A stretch of 64,000 nt of DNA, taken from assembly GCF_016598535.1 (NCBI RefSeq), contig NZ_CP066779.1, positions 6,276,136 through 6,340,135 on the forward strand, read 5' to 3'. The notes below the pieces were generated by a model. The model saw only the letters and a list, made by a program, of their open reading frames with translations. It was not told the origin of the DNA and ran no database searches. A program made the translations under genes and the position numbers. Position 1 is the first letter of the stretch, and every line of letters starts with the position of its first letter. Of the stretch, positions 1 through 8,603 are shown piece after piece. The stretch is from Rhodococcus sp. P-2 (GTDB lineage Bacteria; Actinomycetota; Actinomycetes; Mycobacteriales; Mycobacteriaceae).

Positions 1-69
1 TCCCCTCCAGGCGGACGGGGTTACGTTCGATCGGTAGCCGGATCGACCACGGGCGGTTAGGTTTAGCGC

Positions 70-1242
70 GTGCGAGTCGCGATGATGACCAAGGAATACC
101 CGCCGGAGATCTACGGCGGCGCAGGAGTACACGTAACCGAGCTTGTCGCTCAGATGAAGCGGTTGTGCGAGGTCGACGTGCACTGCATGGGCGCCCCGCG
201 CGAAGGCGCGATCGTCCACTCACCCGACCCCGCTCTCGCCGGATCCAACCCCGCCTTGACGACGCTCTCCACCGAGCTGCGGATGGCGGATGCCGCAGCC
301 GGCGTCGACATCGTCCACTCCCACACCTGGTACACCGGACTGGCCGGGCATCTCGCCTCGGCGCTCTACGACGTACCGCACATCCTCACTGCCCACTCAC
401 TCGAGCCCAGACGCCCGTGGAAGGCCGAACAGCTAGGTGGTGGCTATCGGATCTCGTCGTGGTCCGAACGCAACGCCGTCGAGCACGCAGACGCGATCAT
501 CGCCGTCAGTTCCGGTATGCGACTCGACGTCCTCGACGCGTACCCCGCTGTCGATCCGAGTCGCGTGCACGTCGTACGCAACGGAATCGACACCGAGGTT
601 TGGCATCCCGGTGGAGCGGCACCGGGAGCGCAGTCCGCACTCGCGTCGATCGGCGTCGACCCGGCGAAACCCGTCGTGGCCTTTGTCGGACGGATCACGA
701 GACAAAAGGGCGTCGGGCACCTCGTCGCAGCAGCACACCACTTCGATCCGGAGATTCAACTCGTGCTGTGCGCCGGTGCGCCCGATACACCGGAGATCGC
801 CGCCGAGACCGAGAAGGCGGTGGCCGAACTCGCCAGGCACCGGGGCAATGTCTTCTGGGTGCGCGAAATGCTACCCACGGAGCAGATCAGGGAAATACTC
901 TCGGCAGCAACGGTATTCGTCTGCCCTTCGGTCTACGAGCCCCTCGGGATCGTCAATCTCGAAGCCATGGCGTGCGAGACCGCCGTGGTCGCTTCCGATG
1001 TCGGCGGCATCCCCGAGGTGGTCGCCGACGGCGTGACCGGACGACTCGTGCACTACAACGCCTACGAGCCGATCGCATTCGAGGAGTCACTCGCGGCCAC
1101 CGTCAATGCCGTTGTCGCCGACCGAGAAGGCGCAGACGCGATGGGTCGTGCAGGCAGAATCCGTGCGATCGACGAGTTCTCCTGGGCCGAAATAGCCAAG
1201 CAGACGCTCGAGGTCTACGCGGACGCCGTCACGAGACGCTGA
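70..1242 (+). CDS. glgA: GT4 glycosyltransferase, glycogen synthase / alpha-maltose-1-phosphate synthase
   Basis: This 390-residue protein reads as a two-domain GT-B glycosyltransferase of the actinobacterial GlgA/GlgM family. Near the N-terminus is the glycine-rich donor-site loop (YGGAGVHV, about residues 15-22). The C-terminal half has the GT4 motif around CPSVYEPLGIVNLEAMAC (about 283-300), which carries the EX7E catalytic pair. The mycobacterial counterpart (Rv1212c) joins ADP-glucose to glucose 1-phosphate to make maltose 1-phosphate for alpha-glucan synthesis, so that role is likely here by orthology. The start is a GTG with little visible Shine-Dalgarno sequence. It lies close to the left edge, where a divergent glgC would be expected in the conserved mycobacterial layout. 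It converges on rlmA, with a 6-bp gap. Confidence 0.9.
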   Translation: MRVAMMTKEYPPEIYGGAGVHVTELVAQMKRLCEVDVHCMGAPREGAIVHSPDPALAGSNPALTTLSTELRMADAAAGVDIVHSHTWYTGLAGHLASALYDVPHILTAHSLEPRRPWKAEQLGGGYRISSWSERNAVEHADAIIAVSSGMRLDVLDAYPAVDPSRVHVVRNGIDTEVWHPGGAAPGAQSALASIGVDPAKPVVAFVGRITRQKGVGHLVAAAHHFDPEIQLVLCAGAPDTPEIAAETEKAVAELARHRGNVFWVREMLPTEQIREILSAATVFVCPSVYEPLGIVNLEAMACETAVVASDVGGIPEVVADGVTGRLVHYNAYEPIAFEESLAATVNAVVADREGADAMGRAGRIRAIDEFSWAEIAKQTLEVYADAVTRR

Positions 1243-1248
1243 TCCGCG

Positions 1249-2088
1249 TCAGATCTTGCGATAGGTCGAGACCGTCGCCGACGCGGTGACGGTGCTCGGC
1301 TGTGGCAGTTTCGCCACGGCGGCAGCCAGATCGGCGGGCGTCAGGTGTCTCGCCGACGGTCCCATCCCCACCAGGTCGAGAACATCCTGGTGCGAGAGCG
1401 ACATCGTGAACTCGACCTCGTCGCTACTCACGCGCTCGAAATAGCCGGCCATCGACGATTCGAGACGTTCCACCTTGCGATCGTCGACCTTGACCATTGC
1501 GAGAATGTCGATCAGCTCACGCAGATGCCTGTCAGTGGGCGTCAAGACCACCAGAACGCCGTCATCGGCGAGAATTCGATGGGACTGCGGACCGTTGCGT
1601 GGTGCGAACACACAGAGCACGTGAGAGAGCGCTCCGTCCCGAATCGGCAGTGGTTGCCAGACGTCCGCGACGATCGAGCCGATCCTTTCGTGGACCTTCG
1701 CTGCTCGCCGTGCCGCAAATTTGGACACGTCCAAGGCTATCGCCCGAGAATCGGCAAGCGAATCCACGACGTGTGCGAGGTATTGTCCTGTGCCTGCACC
1801 GATTTCGACAATCCGCGCCGGTTCCGACCCTGCCGTCGTCACGCAGGCCCGCGAGACGGCATCCATCAGCGGACCGAAGTGGCCGGCGCCGAGCAACCGT
1901 GCACGCGCGGCGATCATCTCGGCACTGTCGCCGGTGAACTTCGTGGCACCGCCACTGATCAGGCTCACGTAGCCCTGGCGAGCGACGTCGAATCGATGTC
2001 CGCGGTCGCACTCGACGGCGCCGTCCACCAATTCCAACTCGGCAGCACACTGCGGGCAGGACAGAAGATCGATCACGGTGGCAAGCAT
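1249..2088 (-). CDS. rlmA: 23S rRNA (guanine-N1) methyltransferase, RlmA type
   Basis: The protein begins with a four-cysteine zinc-binding module (CPQC near residue 12 and a later C-x-RGHRF, about 12-32), followed by RQGYVSLI, the signature of RlmA/TlrB enzymes. A class I SAM-binding fold follows, with VEIGAGTGQYL near residue 95 as motif I. Such enzymes methylate G745 or G748 in helix 35 of 23S rRNA; which base is modified cannot be read from sequence. I chose the ATG at 2088 because AAGGACGG precedes it at good spacing and the zinc module starts there. A 26-residue upstream extension in frame looks non-coding. TlrB relatives confer macrolide resistance, but nothing nearby suggests an antibiotic context. 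Confidence 0.85.
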   Translation of the reverse strand: MLATVIDLLSCPQCAAELELVDGAVECDRGHRFDVARQGYVSLISGGATKFTGDSAEMIAARARLLGAGHFGPLMDAVSRACVTTAGSEPARIVEIGAGTGQYLAHVVDSLADSRAIALDVSKFAARRAAKVHERIGSIVADVWQPLPIRDGALSHVLCVFAPRNGPQSHRILADDGVLVVLTPTDRHLRELIDILAMVKVDDRKVERLESSMAGYFERVSSDEVEFTMSLSHQDVLDLVGMGPSARHLTPADLAAAVAKLPQPSTVTASATVSTYRKI

Positions 2089-2127
2089 TGATCCGTCCTT
2101 TCGGCTACCGGTGGTGCGCACACACTT

Positions 2128-2159
2128 CAGGCCCCGTACCGAATCGGATACGGAGCCTG
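2128..2159 (-). terminator. Imperfect hairpin downstream of the DUF3117 gene
   Basis: An imperfect inverted repeat (CAGGC.CCGTA paired with TACGG.GCCTG) lies between the stop of the DUF3117 gene and the start of rlmA. It could end the upstream transcript. No run of T follows it, so a rho-independent terminator is only a possibility. Confidence 0.35.
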
Positions 2160-2205
2160 CGTGCAATCACGTGCTGTTGTTCGTACTGCTACAACCTGGA
2201 CCCGA

Positions 2206-2373
2206 CTAGCTGGTGACGTTCGTGAGTTCCACACCGAGCGCTGCAGCTTCATCCGGGGTCAGCTCGACGACGAGGCGTCCGCCACCCTCGAGTGGAACCC
2301 GCATGACGATTCCTCGTCCCTCTTTGGTTGCTTCGAGGGGACCGTCCCCGGTCCGGGGCTTCATGGCCGCCAT
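2206..2373 (-). CDS. DUF3117 family small protein
   Basis: This 55-residue protein starts MAAMKPRTGDGPLEATKEG and continues with RGIVMRVPLEGGGRLVVEL, matching the small actinobacterial DUF3117 family (Rv1211 in M. tuberculosis). I chose the ATG at 2373 because GGAGGGAG precedes it and the family begins there. A longer frame to 2463 exists but its extra residues look unrelated. The function is unknown. Its place between tagA and glgA is conserved with mycobacteria, which supports a real gene despite its size. Confidence 0.85.
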   Translation of the reverse strand: MAAMKPRTGDGPLEATKEGRGIVMRVPLEGGGRLVVELTPDEAAALGVELTNVTS

Positions 2374-2524
2374 CCTCTGCTCCCTCCAGATCTGCGCTGC
2401 ATTGCTCTGCGCCTCGACTAACGGTGCGCCCCGCCAACAATCAGCGAGGCTCGTACCCTCCATTGTTCCCTATGGATGCGGGAACCGGGAATCTGAGTCA
2501 CATTTAGGGGTGTTCAGTCGACCG

Positions 2525-3094
2525 TCACACCTGCGCCGGAACCCAGCAATCAGCCACGTGATCGTCGACCATTCCGGTAGCCTGCATGAGCGCATAAGCC
2601 GTGGTAGGACCCACAAACTTGAACCCGCGCCGCTTGAGTTCCTTGGCCATGGCAGTCGACTCGGGAGTGACCGCCGGAACCTCTGCAATTGATGTCAGTC
2701 TTCTGGTGCGTCGAGGCGGCGAGAACGACCAGAGTAACGAATCGAGGTCCAGATCGGGTGAATTCACGAGCACTCGGGCGTTGGAAATCGTCGCCTCGAT
2801 CTTCGCGCGATTGCGGACGATCGCGGCATCGGAGAGCAGTCTCTCCACGTCCGCAACTCCGTACGCTGCGACCTTGTCCGGATCGAACCCGTCGAAGGCT
2901 TCGCGAAACGCCTCGCGTTTACGCAGAATCGTGATCCACGACAGTCCCGATTGGAATGCTTCGAGGGCGAGCCGCTCGAACAGTTCGTCGCGCCCGTGCA
3001 GCGGACGCCCCCACTCCTCGTCGTGATAGTCGCGGTACAGCGTGTCACCGGGCGTCTCGACCACCCAGCCGCACCGAACCAGTCCGTCTGTCAT
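2525..3094 (-). CDS. tag: DNA-3-methyladenine glycosylase I
   Basis: This 189-residue protein matches Tag, a base-excision repair enzyme that removes 3-methyladenine from alkylated DNA. It begins with RCGWVV and YRDYHDEEWGRPLHG, the hallmark N-terminus of Tag with a zinc-site cysteine. Next comes LFERLALEAFQSGLSW, the glycosylase core. Near the end are FKFVGPTTAYALMQATGMVDDH and the terminal C of DCWV, which supplies the other zinc ligands. Its ATG overlaps the stop codon of the preceding gene by one base (TGATG), so translation is probably coupled. It is the last gene of the fadD6-folP2-gpgS run and matches Rv1210. Confidence 0.93.
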   Translation of the reverse strand: MTDGLVRCGWVVETPGDTLYRDYHDEEWGRPLHGRDELFERLALEAFQSGLSWITILRKREAFREAFDGFDPDKVAAYGVADVERLLSDAAIVRNRAKIEATISNARVLVNSPDLDLDSLLWSFSPPRRTRRLTSIAEVPAVTPESTAMAKELKRRGFKFVGPTTAYALMQATGMVDDHVADCWVPAQV

Positions 3095-3471
3095 CAGCCC
3101 TGGGAATCCTTCGATTCGGATTCGGTCGCAGGCGCCTCCTGCGATGCTTCGGCCTTGGCCGGAGCATCCGCCTTCACCAGGACCTCAGACCGCTCGTCAC
3201 GGCCCAGTTGTGCACGCAGAGAATCGATTTCCAACCCGAGGCGATGCAGGGCCCAATCCACTTCACTCGCCTTGTAGCCGCGCAGCACCTGCTGAAAACG
3301 CAGAGCGTCGACATCCGCACCGGTGACATCCTCTGCCGGGAGTACGGTCGCCGTCGTGCCAGGAGGCAGCGGCGGCAGCTCTTCCGAGCGCCCGAACACA
3401 GCACTGGCGGCGAGGAAGATCATCGCGCCGACCAGTGCCATGACAATCAGGTACAGGAGGATCGTCATCAT
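3094..3471 (-). CDS. Small DivIVA-domain membrane protein (Rv1209-like)
   Basis: The 125-residue protein has one N-terminal transmembrane helix (about 3-26), then a proline-rich linker. A segment reading DALRFQQVLRGYKASEVDWALHRL (about 54-77) follows, which is the short DivIVA/Wag31-like motif seen in many small actinobacterial proteins. The C-terminus is acidic and alanine-rich. Two adjacent ATGs are possible; GGGAG lies about nine bases before the first. It sits between gpgS (32-bp gap) and tag (1-bp overlap), as in mycobacteria. A role in polar growth or envelope organisation is inferred from the motif only. Confidence 0.8.
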   Translation of the reverse strand: MMTILLYLIVMALVGAMIFLAASAVFGRSEELPPLPPGTTATVLPAEDVTGADVDALRFQQVLRGYKASEVDWALHRLGLEIDSLRAQLGRDERSEVLVKADAPAKAEASQEAPATESESKDSQG

Positions 3472-3503
3472 GGACCGATACTCCCATACCCGAGTGTGAG
3501 CGG

Positions 3504-4445
3504 TCAGACCCCCGCGGTGCGCACTATCGAATTCATCGGGGGTCGATCGAGCAGCGATACCTCCGTGGTCTCGGGCACGAAAGAATCACCGTCGACCAGG
3601 AATTGGGTCAACCCCGCGCCCGAATCCTCGATCCCGCACCGCCTGAGCATCGTTCCGATGATCTGCCGACTCATCACGCCGAGATCGGCGAGCGGCCGGT
3701 TGCGATGCTTGCGCACACCGAGATTGACCTGACCGATCGCCGCCAGTCCCAACGTGTCGTACGTGTCGAGCAGCAAGCCGATCTCGACGCCGTAGCCGGG
3801 GGCGAACGGGACAGCCGAGAGCAACTCACGGGTGCCGGCGTATTCACCGCCGAGTGGTTGCAGTACGGACGTGAGTTCGGGCCGCAGCGCAGCCAACATG
3901 GGCCGCGCAACCAATTCCGTGACTCGTCCGCCGCCATTGGCGTCTTCCGTGCCGCTCACGCGCAGCGGGCGGCGGTAGTAACCCTTCACCAGATGGATGC
4001 CGTCCACCGTGAGCAACGGGCCCAGCAGTTTGGGCACGAACGCCGGATCGGGATTGATGAGGTCGGAATCGACGAATGCGATCAGATCGCCCGTCGTTGC
4101 GGCGACCGAACGCCAGAGCACCTCACCTTTGCCTGCGGTCGGCGGGATGGACGGAACTGCGCTCTCACGACTGATCACCGTCGCTCCGGCCGCGCGCGCA
4201 CGCTCGGCAGTACGGTCGGTGGAACCGGAATCGAGAACGATCAATTCGTCGACCAAGCCCCCGAGCAAGGGATGAATGGTGTCGACCACCGCAGCAACGG
4301 TGTCTTCTTCGTTGAGCGCGGGCAACACCACCGAGACGGTTCGGCCGCCCTTCGCCCGTTCGAGTTCGGCGACCGTCCAACTCGGATGGTCCCAACTGTT
4401 GGCTTCTGCCCATACGCGGGTCGGGCCCGCACCGGTGATACTCAT
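3504..4445 (-). CDS. gpgS: Glucosyl-3-phosphoglycerate synthase
   Basis: This GT-A fold glycosyltransferase of 313 residues is of the GT81 family. It begins the catalytic domain with VSVVLPALNEEDTVAAVV (about 38-55) and has a metal-binding DSD in LIAFVDSDLINPD (about 123-135). GpgS transfers glucose from a nucleotide sugar to 3-phosphoglycerate. This is the first step toward methylglucose or glucosylglycerate lipopolysaccharides, which bind fatty acyl chains. Length and neighbours (folP2 upstream, DivIVA-domain gene downstream) match Rv1208. Its start overlaps the folP2 stop by four bases (ATGA). Confidence 0.92.
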   Translation of the reverse strand: MSITGAGPTRVWAEANSWDHPSWTVAELERAKGGRTVSVVLPALNEEDTVAAVVDTIHPLLGGLVDELIVLDSGSTDRTAERARAAGATVISRESAVPSIPPTAGKGEVLWRSVAATTGDLIAFVDSDLINPDPAFVPKLLGPLLTVDGIHLVKGYYRRPLRVSGTEDANGGGRVTELVARPMLAALRPELTSVLQPLGGEYAGTRELLSAVPFAPGYGVEIGLLLDTYDTLGLAAIGQVNLGVRKHRNRPLADLGVMSRQIIGTMLRRCGIEDSGAGLTQFLVDGDSFVPETTEVSLLDRPPMNSIVRTAGV

Positions 4446-5350
4446 GCCAGACCTCGAACCGTACGTACCGGGGCGCGGCGTCCCTGGATCGCGGCCACCA
4501 TGTCGACTACTCGACGGGTGGACGCCACCTCGTGAACACGGAACACCCGGGCGCCGCCCGCCGCGGCCATTGCTGTCGCTGCCAATGTTCCCTCCAACCT
4601 CTCGGAAAGCTCCACACCAAGAGTCTCCCCGATGAAGTCCTTATTACTCAGCGCCATCAGCACTGGCCACCCGGTGTTTACAAGAACGTCCACTTTCCGC
4701 AACAACTCGAGCCCGTGGAAGGTGTTCTTACCGAAATCGTGGGTGGGATCGATCAGAATCGCATCGCGCGGAACTCCGAGCGCCAAGGCGCGTTCTGCTG
4801 CCGACACCACCTCGGTGACCACATCTGCGACGACGTCGTCGTAGCGGACACGGTGGGGGCGCGTGCGCGGAACTGCGCCGCCGGTGTGCGAGCAGACGAT
4901 TCCGGCACCCGTCTCGGCGGCGACCACGACGAGTTCGGGATCCGCACCAGCCCACGTGTCGTTGATCAGGTCGGCACCTTCGTCGCGTGCCAGCCGTGCG
5001 ACGCCACTTCGCCAGGTGTCGACGCTGATGATCAACTCGGGGTACTTGGCTCTGATCGCGGCGACGAACGGAACGACTCGCCTGACCTCTTCGTCGGCGT
5101 CGACGAGGTCACCGGGCCCGGCTTTCACTCCCCCGATGTCCACCAGATCGGCGCCTTCGTCGACGGCCCGATCGACGGCAGCCATCGCTGCCGAGTCCGA
5201 GAACGTCGCGCCCTGGTCGTAGAAGGAATCGGGAGTGCGGTTGACGATCGCCATCACCAATGCACGGTCGACCGCGACCGGACGCCCACACAGGGTGGGC
5301 GCCGGGCCTGGCTGCGCGGTCGAACCGGAGAGTGAAGACATGCCACTCAT
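4442..5350 (-). CDS. folP2: Dihydropteroate synthase homologue FolP2
   Basis: The 302-residue TIM-barrel protein carries the pterin-binding signatures VMAIVNRTPDSFYD (about 32-45) and VDIGGVKAGPG (about 70-80), and a DTW-containing strand. These match dihydropteroate synthases, which join pterin pyrophosphate to p-aminobenzoate. The location (fadD6 upstream, gpgS downstream) identifies it as the Rv1207/FolP2 paralogue, not the main folate-operon FolP1. As I recall, the mycobacterial FolP2 has been reported to lack measurable DHPS activity, so the true reaction here is uncertain. The VKAGPG stretch, where canonical enzymes usually read ESTRPG, fits a diverged function. It is followed by gpgS with an ATGA overlap. 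Confidence 0.9.
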   Translation of the reverse strand: MSGMSSLSGSTAQPGPAPTLCGRPVAVDRALVMAIVNRTPDSFYDQGATFSDSAAMAAVDRAVDEGADLVDIGGVKAGPGDLVDADEEVRRVVPFVAAIRAKYPELIISVDTWRSGVARLARDEGADLINDTWAGADPELVVVAAETGAGIVCSHTGGAVPRTRPHRVRYDDVVADVVTEVVSAAERALALGVPRDAILIDPTHDFGKNTFHGLELLRKVDVLVNTGWPVLMALSNKDFIGETLGVELSERLEGTLAATAMAAAGGARVFRVHEVASTRRVVDMVAAIQGRRAPVRTVRGLA

Positions 5351-5371
5351 ACTGGCATGACGGAACTCGGT

Positions 5372-7144
5372 CTAGCCCTTGGGTACCGAGCCTGCCGCGA
5401 CCTTTCCGACGTATTCGTCGTACGAGTCCACATAACCACCCTCGCGGCCTTCGAGAACGTGCAGAGTGTCGGCGCCGACGTCGTAACCTTCGTTGCGCAA
5501 TTCCACCTTGCGCGACTTGAAAGTGCTGGTGTGTTCGAGTGAGTCGACGATGCGGATGAACAGCGGGACCGCGTAGTTGGGGAGCTTGCCGTAGAGGTGA
5601 GCCGCGACTTCGGTGCCCTCGAAACTCCCGCCGTCCCGCAGCTTGACCGCTGCCATGCCCGCGCGACCGTCGGTGCCCGGAATCTCGACGCCGTAGACAA
5701 CTGCTTCCTCGACGGCCGGGTGCGAACTCAGCGCGCCCTCGACCTCCGTGGTGGCTACGTTCTCACCCTTCCACCGGAAGGTGTCACCGAGGCGGTCGAC
5801 GAAGGCGACGTGGCCCCATCCCTGCTTGCGCACCAGGTCTCCGGTGTCGAACCAGGTGTCGTCGTCCTTGAATCCGCCACGTACCAGCTTGCTGTTGCTC
5901 GCCGCTTCGTCGGTGTAGCCGTCGAAAGGTGCTCGGTCGGTGACTTTGGACAGTAGGAGCCCGACCTGACCCGTGGAAACCTTGCGCAGTCGACCATCGG
6001 CTCCCCGCAACGCTTTTCCGGTGTTCTCGTCGAACTCCACCACGGCGTGCGGCAACGGGCAGATACCTGCTGTCTTGTCCACGTTGAGTGCGTTGACGAA
6101 CGCGATGTTGCATTCGCTCGCACCGTAGAACTCGGCGACGCGGGGAATGCCGAACCGCGCAGTGAACTCGGCCCAGATCTCCGGGCGCAGACCGTTACCC
6201 ACCATCAGCCGAACTGCGTTGTCGCTGTCGGTCGGCTTGGCCGGCTGGTTGAGCAGATAGCGGCACAGTTCACCGATGTAGGTGAATGCGGTCGCCTTGT
6301 TGAGTGCGATGTCGTCCCAGAACCGCGAGGCGGAGAACTGACGTCCGATCGCGATGGTCGCACCGGACGCGAGCACCGACGACAGCGATACCGTCAACGC
6401 GTTGTTGTGATAGAGCGGCAGGCAGCAGTACAGAGTGTCCGAGCCCCGCAAGCGCACGCCCATCAACCCGAGACCGGACATCGACTTCAACCAGCGGAAG
6501 TGAGTCATCAAGCTCGCCTTGGGCATTCCGGTGGTGCCCGAGGTGAAGATGTAGAACGCCTTCTCCTCCGCCAGCACCTCGGCGGTGACCGCCGGGTTGG
6601 CCGGATCAGCCGTCTTCGCCAGATCGGAGAGTTCGCTGACAAGAAGTTGATCGGGCCCGGTAAATCCGGCGGGCAACGATTCGAGGGCTTCCTCGCACTC
6701 GTCGGCGACCACCAGGACGCGAGCGTCGAGCAGCGTAAGGCTGTGTGCCAGAACGTCGTCGCGCTGGTTGTAGTTCAGCATTCCTGCCGCGGCACCGAGC
6801 TTGACGGCAGCGAGTGCAACCAACAGGGCTTCAGGAGTGTTCTTTGCCAGAACGCCGACGACGTCTCCGCGGTCGACGCCTCGGCCACGAAGTACATCCG
6901 CGTAGCGATTGACCAGTTCGTTGGCCTCCGCGTAACTGGTCGCGTGGCCCTCGAACCGGATGAACGGGCGCGACGGGTGCGCGTGCGCGGCCTTCTGGAA
7001 GATCAACCCGATCGATTCCTTGGCCGAAGGCTTGCGTGTGAGCCCGGCGGCCCCCCGCGCCAGGATCGGCACCTCGGTGATCATCGACGGCAGTTTTGCC
7101 GCCAGATCCAGCAGGCCGACGGTCGAACGGGCTTCCGAACTCAT
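5372..7144 (-). CDS. fadD6: Long-chain acyl-CoA synthetase / very-long-chain acyl transporter-like (FadD6)
   Basis: This 590-residue ANL-superfamily enzyme contains the AMP-binding P-loop FYIFTSGTTGMPKA (about 193-206). It also has EFYGASECN (about 340-348), the TGDLVRKQGWGHVAFVDR hinge region (about 440-457) and a KGENVATTEVE segment (about 464-474). It activates fatty acids with ATP and then CoA. The overall layout resembles FATP/VLACS-type synthetases and M. tuberculosis FadD6 (Rv1206). No signal peptide is visible. It begins a minus-strand run with folP2 (21-bp gap), gpgS, the DivIVA-domain gene and tag. That suggests one transcript mixing lipid activation, polymethylated-glycan synthesis and repair. 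Confidence 0.9.
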   Translation of the reverse strand: MSSEARSTVGLLDLAAKLPSMITEVPILARGAAGLTRKPSAKESIGLIFQKAAHAHPSRPFIRFEGHATSYAEANELVNRYADVLRGRGVDRGDVVGVLAKNTPEALLVALAAVKLGAAAGMLNYNQRDDVLAHSLTLLDARVLVVADECEEALESLPAGFTGPDQLLVSELSDLAKTADPANPAVTAEVLAEEKAFYIFTSGTTGMPKASLMTHFRWLKSMSGLGLMGVRLRGSDTLYCCLPLYHNNALTVSLSSVLASGATIAIGRQFSASRFWDDIALNKATAFTYIGELCRYLLNQPAKPTDSDNAVRLMVGNGLRPEIWAEFTARFGIPRVAEFYGASECNIAFVNALNVDKTAGICPLPHAVVEFDENTGKALRGADGRLRKVSTGQVGLLLSKVTDRAPFDGYTDEAASNSKLVRGGFKDDDTWFDTGDLVRKQGWGHVAFVDRLGDTFRWKGENVATTEVEGALSSHPAVEEAVVYGVEIPGTDGRAGMAAVKLRDGGSFEGTEVAAHLYGKLPNYAVPLFIRIVDSLEHTSTFKSRKVELRNEGYDVGADTLHVLEGREGGYVDSYDEYVGKVAAGSVPKG

Positions 7145-7232
7145 GGCTCCCCTAACACGTATCCGGCGCCCATTCGGCCGCCCAGTCTGCGGCCACCTTA
7201 CTGCACGGTAATAAAGCCCGCCATGCCCCAGG

Positions 7233-7790
7233 TCAGCCTTTCACGCACGCGTCGAGCGCGGCCTCCACATCCGTTCTCACCAGCAGGGTGTCCAGCGCCT
7301 GACGCCCGACGAAGCCGGTCCCGTCGAGCTTGTTCAGCCACTCGAGCAGGCCGGTGAAGTGTCCGACGGGATCGAGCATCACCACCGGCTTCTCGTGCAT
7401 CCCCAGGTAACCCGCGGTCCACGTCTCGAACAGCTCCTCCAGCGTCCCGATCCCGCCGGGCAGCGTGATGAACGCGTCGGCGTGATCTTCCATCAGCTTC
7501 TTGCGCTCGCGCATGGTGTCAGTGACGATCAGCTCGTCGGCATCGACGTCGGCAACTTCCTTGTGTACCAAGGCCTTCGGAATGACGCCGACGGTCCAAG
7601 CGCCCGCCGCGCGAGCGGACTCGGCGACAGCGCCCATCATCGAGACATTGCCGCCGCCCGAGACCAACTGCCATCCGCGTCGACCGATCGCGGTGCCCAC
7701 CTCCGACGCCAACGCCAGGAACGATTCGTCCACCGGACCTGACGCGCAGTAGACGCAGATCGAGTACTTCTTGTCGGAATCGGTCACCAT
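7233..7790 (-). CDS. LOG-family phosphoribohydrolase (TIGR00730), copy 1
   Basis: This 185-residue Rossmann-fold protein has the LOG/lysine-decarboxylase-like signature PGGIGTLEELFE (about 110-121), with the preceding conserved MRERKKLM. LOG proteins cleave nucleoside 5'-monophosphates such as cytokinin riboside monophosphate to free base and ribose phosphate. In mycobacteria the Rv1205 homologue is linked to cytokinin accumulation. It overlaps the upstream paralogue by seven bases, so the two are probably co-translated. Assignment to the family is firm, but the physiological substrate is not shown by sequence. Confidence 0.88.
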   Translation of the reverse strand: MVTDSDKKYSICVYCASGPVDESFLALASEVGTAIGRRGWQLVSGGGNVSMMGAVAESARAAGAWTVGVIPKALVHKEVADVDADELIVTDTMRERKKLMEDHADAFITLPGGIGTLEELFETWTAGYLGMHEKPVVMLDPVGHFTGLLEWLNKLDGTGFVGRQALDTLLVRTDVEAALDACVKG

Positions 7791-8587
7791 TCTTCTTCTT
7801 TCCCCAGATCTGCGGCCTCGTCGACGCCCTTGTCGGCGTTGAGGACGATTCGTACTGCTTCTTCCACGCTGTCGGTGACGTGCAGCAAGTTCACGTCGCC
7901 TTCGGAAATCTTGCCGTCACGCTCGAGGGTGCCGCGAATCCAGTCGACGAGTCCGGACCAGTACTCGGTACCGAACAGGACGATCGGGAAGCGCGTGACC
8001 TTGTGGGTCTGCACCAGAGTCAGTGCCTCGAACAGCTCGTCGAGTGTGCCGAAGCCGCCCGGCAGGCAGATGAATGCCTGGGAGTACTTCACGAACATCG
8101 TCTTGCGTGCGAAGAAGTAACGGAAGTTGATTCCGAGATCCACCCACTCGTTGAGTCCCTGCTCGAACGGCAGCTCGATGCCGAGGCCGATCGAGTATCC
8201 ACCGGCCTCGCTGCAACCGCGGTTGGCAGCCTCCATGACTCCTGGTCCACCGCCGGTGATGACGGCGTACCCGGCTTCGGCCAACGCGGTTCCCAGCTCA
8301 CGGCCGGATTGGTACTCGGGATGATCGACCGTGGTGCGTGCCGAACCGAACACCGTCACCGCACGCGGAACCTCGGCGAGCGCGCCGAAACCTTCGATGA
8401 ATTCGCTCTGGATACGCAACACACGCCACGGATCGGTGTGGACCCAGTCCGTGGGTCCGCGCTTGTCGAGCAAGCGCTGATCGGTCGTGGTCTTCTCGTC
8501 CTTGCGCTTGCGGCGAAGCTGTACGGGCCCGCGGTGCTTGATCGACGAGCTCTGCTTCTTCGAAGCCGAATTCTTCTCTGGTGCCAT
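7784..8587 (-). CDS. LOG-family phosphoribohydrolase (TIGR00730), copy 2
   Basis: The 267-residue protein has the same fold and the same motif, PGGFGTLDELFEAL (about 173-186), plus VFGSARTT and VITGGGPGVMEAANRG upstream. It differs from its neighbour by a lysine-rich N-terminal extension (about residues 1-60) and a longer C-terminal tail. This is the larger LOG subtype often found beside dapE in actinobacteria. It follows dapE after 16 bp and overlaps the next LOG gene, so dapE and both LOG genes probably form an operon. Whether the two paralogues form a heteromer cannot be told. Confidence 0.87.
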   Translation of the reverse strand: MAPEKNSASKKQSSSIKHRGPVQLRRKRKDEKTTTDQRLLDKRGPTDWVHTDPWRVLRIQSEFIEGFGALAEVPRAVTVFGSARTTVDHPEYQSGRELGTALAEAGYAVITGGGPGVMEAANRGCSEAGGYSIGLGIELPFEQGLNEWVDLGINFRYFFARKTMFVKYSQAFICLPGGFGTLDELFEALTLVQTHKVTRFPIVLFGTEYWSGLVDWIRGTLERDGKISEGDVNLLHVTDSVEEAVRIVLNADKGVDEAADLGKEEEW

Positions 8588-8603
8588 GCGGCAAGGCTAA
8601 CGG

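Noticed and set aside
6047..7357. 436-residue plus-strand frame opposite fadD6
   Set aside because: No domain, shadow composition, and it crosses the intergenic region into the LOG gene. fadD6 has all ANL motifs.
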